7,360 nt of DNA. Source: Tannerella sp. GTDB taxonomy: Bacteria; Bacteroidota; Bacteroidia; Bacteroidales; Tannerellaceae. Each line of letters opens with the position of its first letter. The stretch's first letter is position 1. The translations under genes and the position numbers were made by a program. This document shows, one piece after another, positions 7,176 through 7,360 of the stretch. A model generated the notes under the pieces. It saw only the letters and a list, made by a program, of their open reading frames with translations. It was not told the origin of the DNA and searched no databases. Location of the stretch: assembly GCA_031271245.1 (NCBI GenBank), contig JAISWC010000228.1, forward strand, positions 1-7,360, read 5' to 3'.

Positions 7176-7360
7176 ATGGAACGTAGTAAGTTGAACATGA
7201 GACGGCCGGCAACCGTCCGCCCCGGTGGCGGATGGCACCGGCCGAAAATCGCAACATTTCGTCAAGAGTATGAATCGTTGTATCCGAATCATGGATTTTT
7301 CCATGCCGAAGATACAGCGATTCATCAAAACCATGGATTGATCCGCCAAAATCATGGAAA
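7176..7360 (+). CDS. Possible repeat protein, start only (cut by window end)
   Basis: An open frame of 61 codons starts 3 bases after the TIGR04076 stop and runs off the window without a stop. The first part (MERSKLNMRRPATVRPGGGW) overlaps a strong GC-rich hairpin and is low-complexity. From residue 35 the frame falls into seven-residue units: LYPNHGF, FHAEDTA, IHQNHGL, then IRQNHG at the edge. NHG thus recurs at residues 38-40, 52-54 and 59-61, in register. No signal peptide or known domain is seen, and I do not recognise the family. The in-frame 21-bp period and close spacing favour a coding repeat. Against this, two hairpins occupy the same sequence and the frame is short, so a non-coding repeat remains possible. 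Confidence 0.35.
   Translation, partial: MERSKLNMRRPATVRPGGGWHRPKIATFRQEYESLYPNHGFFHAEDTAIHQNHGLIRQNHG
7203..7244. repeat. Strong GC-rich hairpin
   Basis: An outer 7-bp perfect stem (7203-7209 with 7238-7244) and an inner 9-bp stem (7213-7221 with 7227-7235, one G-T pair) are separated by a small internal loop (CAA against CA) and closed by a five-base loop, CCGGT. It begins 30 bases after the TIGR04076 stop, so it could end transcription of that unit, but the bases after it (AAAATCGCAACATT) are not a T-run. It could also be a structured RNA element or the end of a small repeat element. Confidence 0.6.
7270..7325. repeat. Long two-stage inverted repeat
   Basis: A 15-bp outer stem (7270-7284 with 7311-7325, one T-G pair) encloses an inner 6-bp stem, CATGGA/TCCATG (7290-7295 with 7300-7305), with a TTTT loop. 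The unpaired sides between the stems are exactly five bases each. It lies 25 bases after the GC-rich hairpin and overlaps the seven-residue repeat frame. A stem this long is unlikely by chance and suggests a structured RNA, a protein-binding site or an element end. Confidence 0.6.
7278..7360 (+). repeat. 21-bp direct repeats, CATGGA core
   Basis: TCATGGA or CCATGGA occurs at 7289, 7331 and 7352, that is 42 and 21 bases apart. The last two copies share the longer match CAAAAYCATGGA (7326-7337 and 7347-7358). A diverged unit fills the gap, giving four successive 21-bp units from 7278 to the window end. The period is a multiple of three and keeps the frame that starts at 7176. The series is cut by the window edge, so copy number is unknown. 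Confidence 0.55.

Noticed and set aside
6693..7355. Minus-strand open frame of 220 codons over the TIGR04076 gene and 3' repeats
   Set aside because: The plus strand here carries a recognisable TIGR04076 protein. The antisense product is Phe- and Cys-rich without domain features.
7278..7360. CRISPR-like array
   Set aside because: The repeats are short, 21 bp from start to start, diverged and without unique spacers. They keep a reading frame and no cas gene is near.

Overview
This window most likely comes from a member of the Bacteroidota, probably an anaerobic gut-type Bacteroidales. An Alistipes-like genome is an inference, not a demonstrated assignment. The support is: V/A-type ATPase genes in the order E, DUF2764, A, B, as known from Bacteroidales; weak Shine-Dalgarno sites with A-rich leaders; TAnnTTTG-type -7 promoter boxes; a lipoprotein signal of Bacteroidales style; and coding sequence that looks fairly GC-rich in the ATPase genes.

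Layout. Positions 1-100 hold two inverted repeats and no gene. Positions 101-1036 (minus strand) encode an EamA/DMT-family membrane transporter. Positions 1037-1275 form a divergent intergenic region with one -7-like box for each direction. From 1276 to 6491 runs a tightly packed plus-strand cluster: ATPase subunit E (stalk), a DUF2764 protein (probably the subunit C-like central stalk/coupling component), an unrecognised lipoprotein-like protein, catalytic subunit A and regulatory subunit B. Gaps between genes are 1, 16, 3 and 3 bases, so they are probably one transcription unit. Positions 6472-6535 carry an AT-rich imperfect repeat that includes the stop codon of subunit B. A small gene broken by a frameshift (6538-6811) follows, then an intact TIGR04076-family protein (6831-7172). 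The last 190 bases hold two large hairpins and an open frame with 21-bp (7-residue) repeats that runs off the window.

How it fits together. Subunits A and B form the ATP-handling hexamer, E is part of the peripheral stalk, and DUF2764 is thought to fill the subunit C position that links the rotor to the membrane part. The genes expected next in such clusters (D, I and K: rotor shaft, stator membrane subunit and ion-binding ring) are not in the 869 bases after subunit B, so the complex is incomplete within the window.

The points most worth a second look are the lipoprotein gene between ATPase genes, the break in the cluster after subunit B, and the 3' end, where strong hairpins overlap an in-frame 21-bp repeat series. 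I did not find a clearly new defence, mobile or RNA system. The 3' end is the best candidate for something undescribed, but the window cuts it off.
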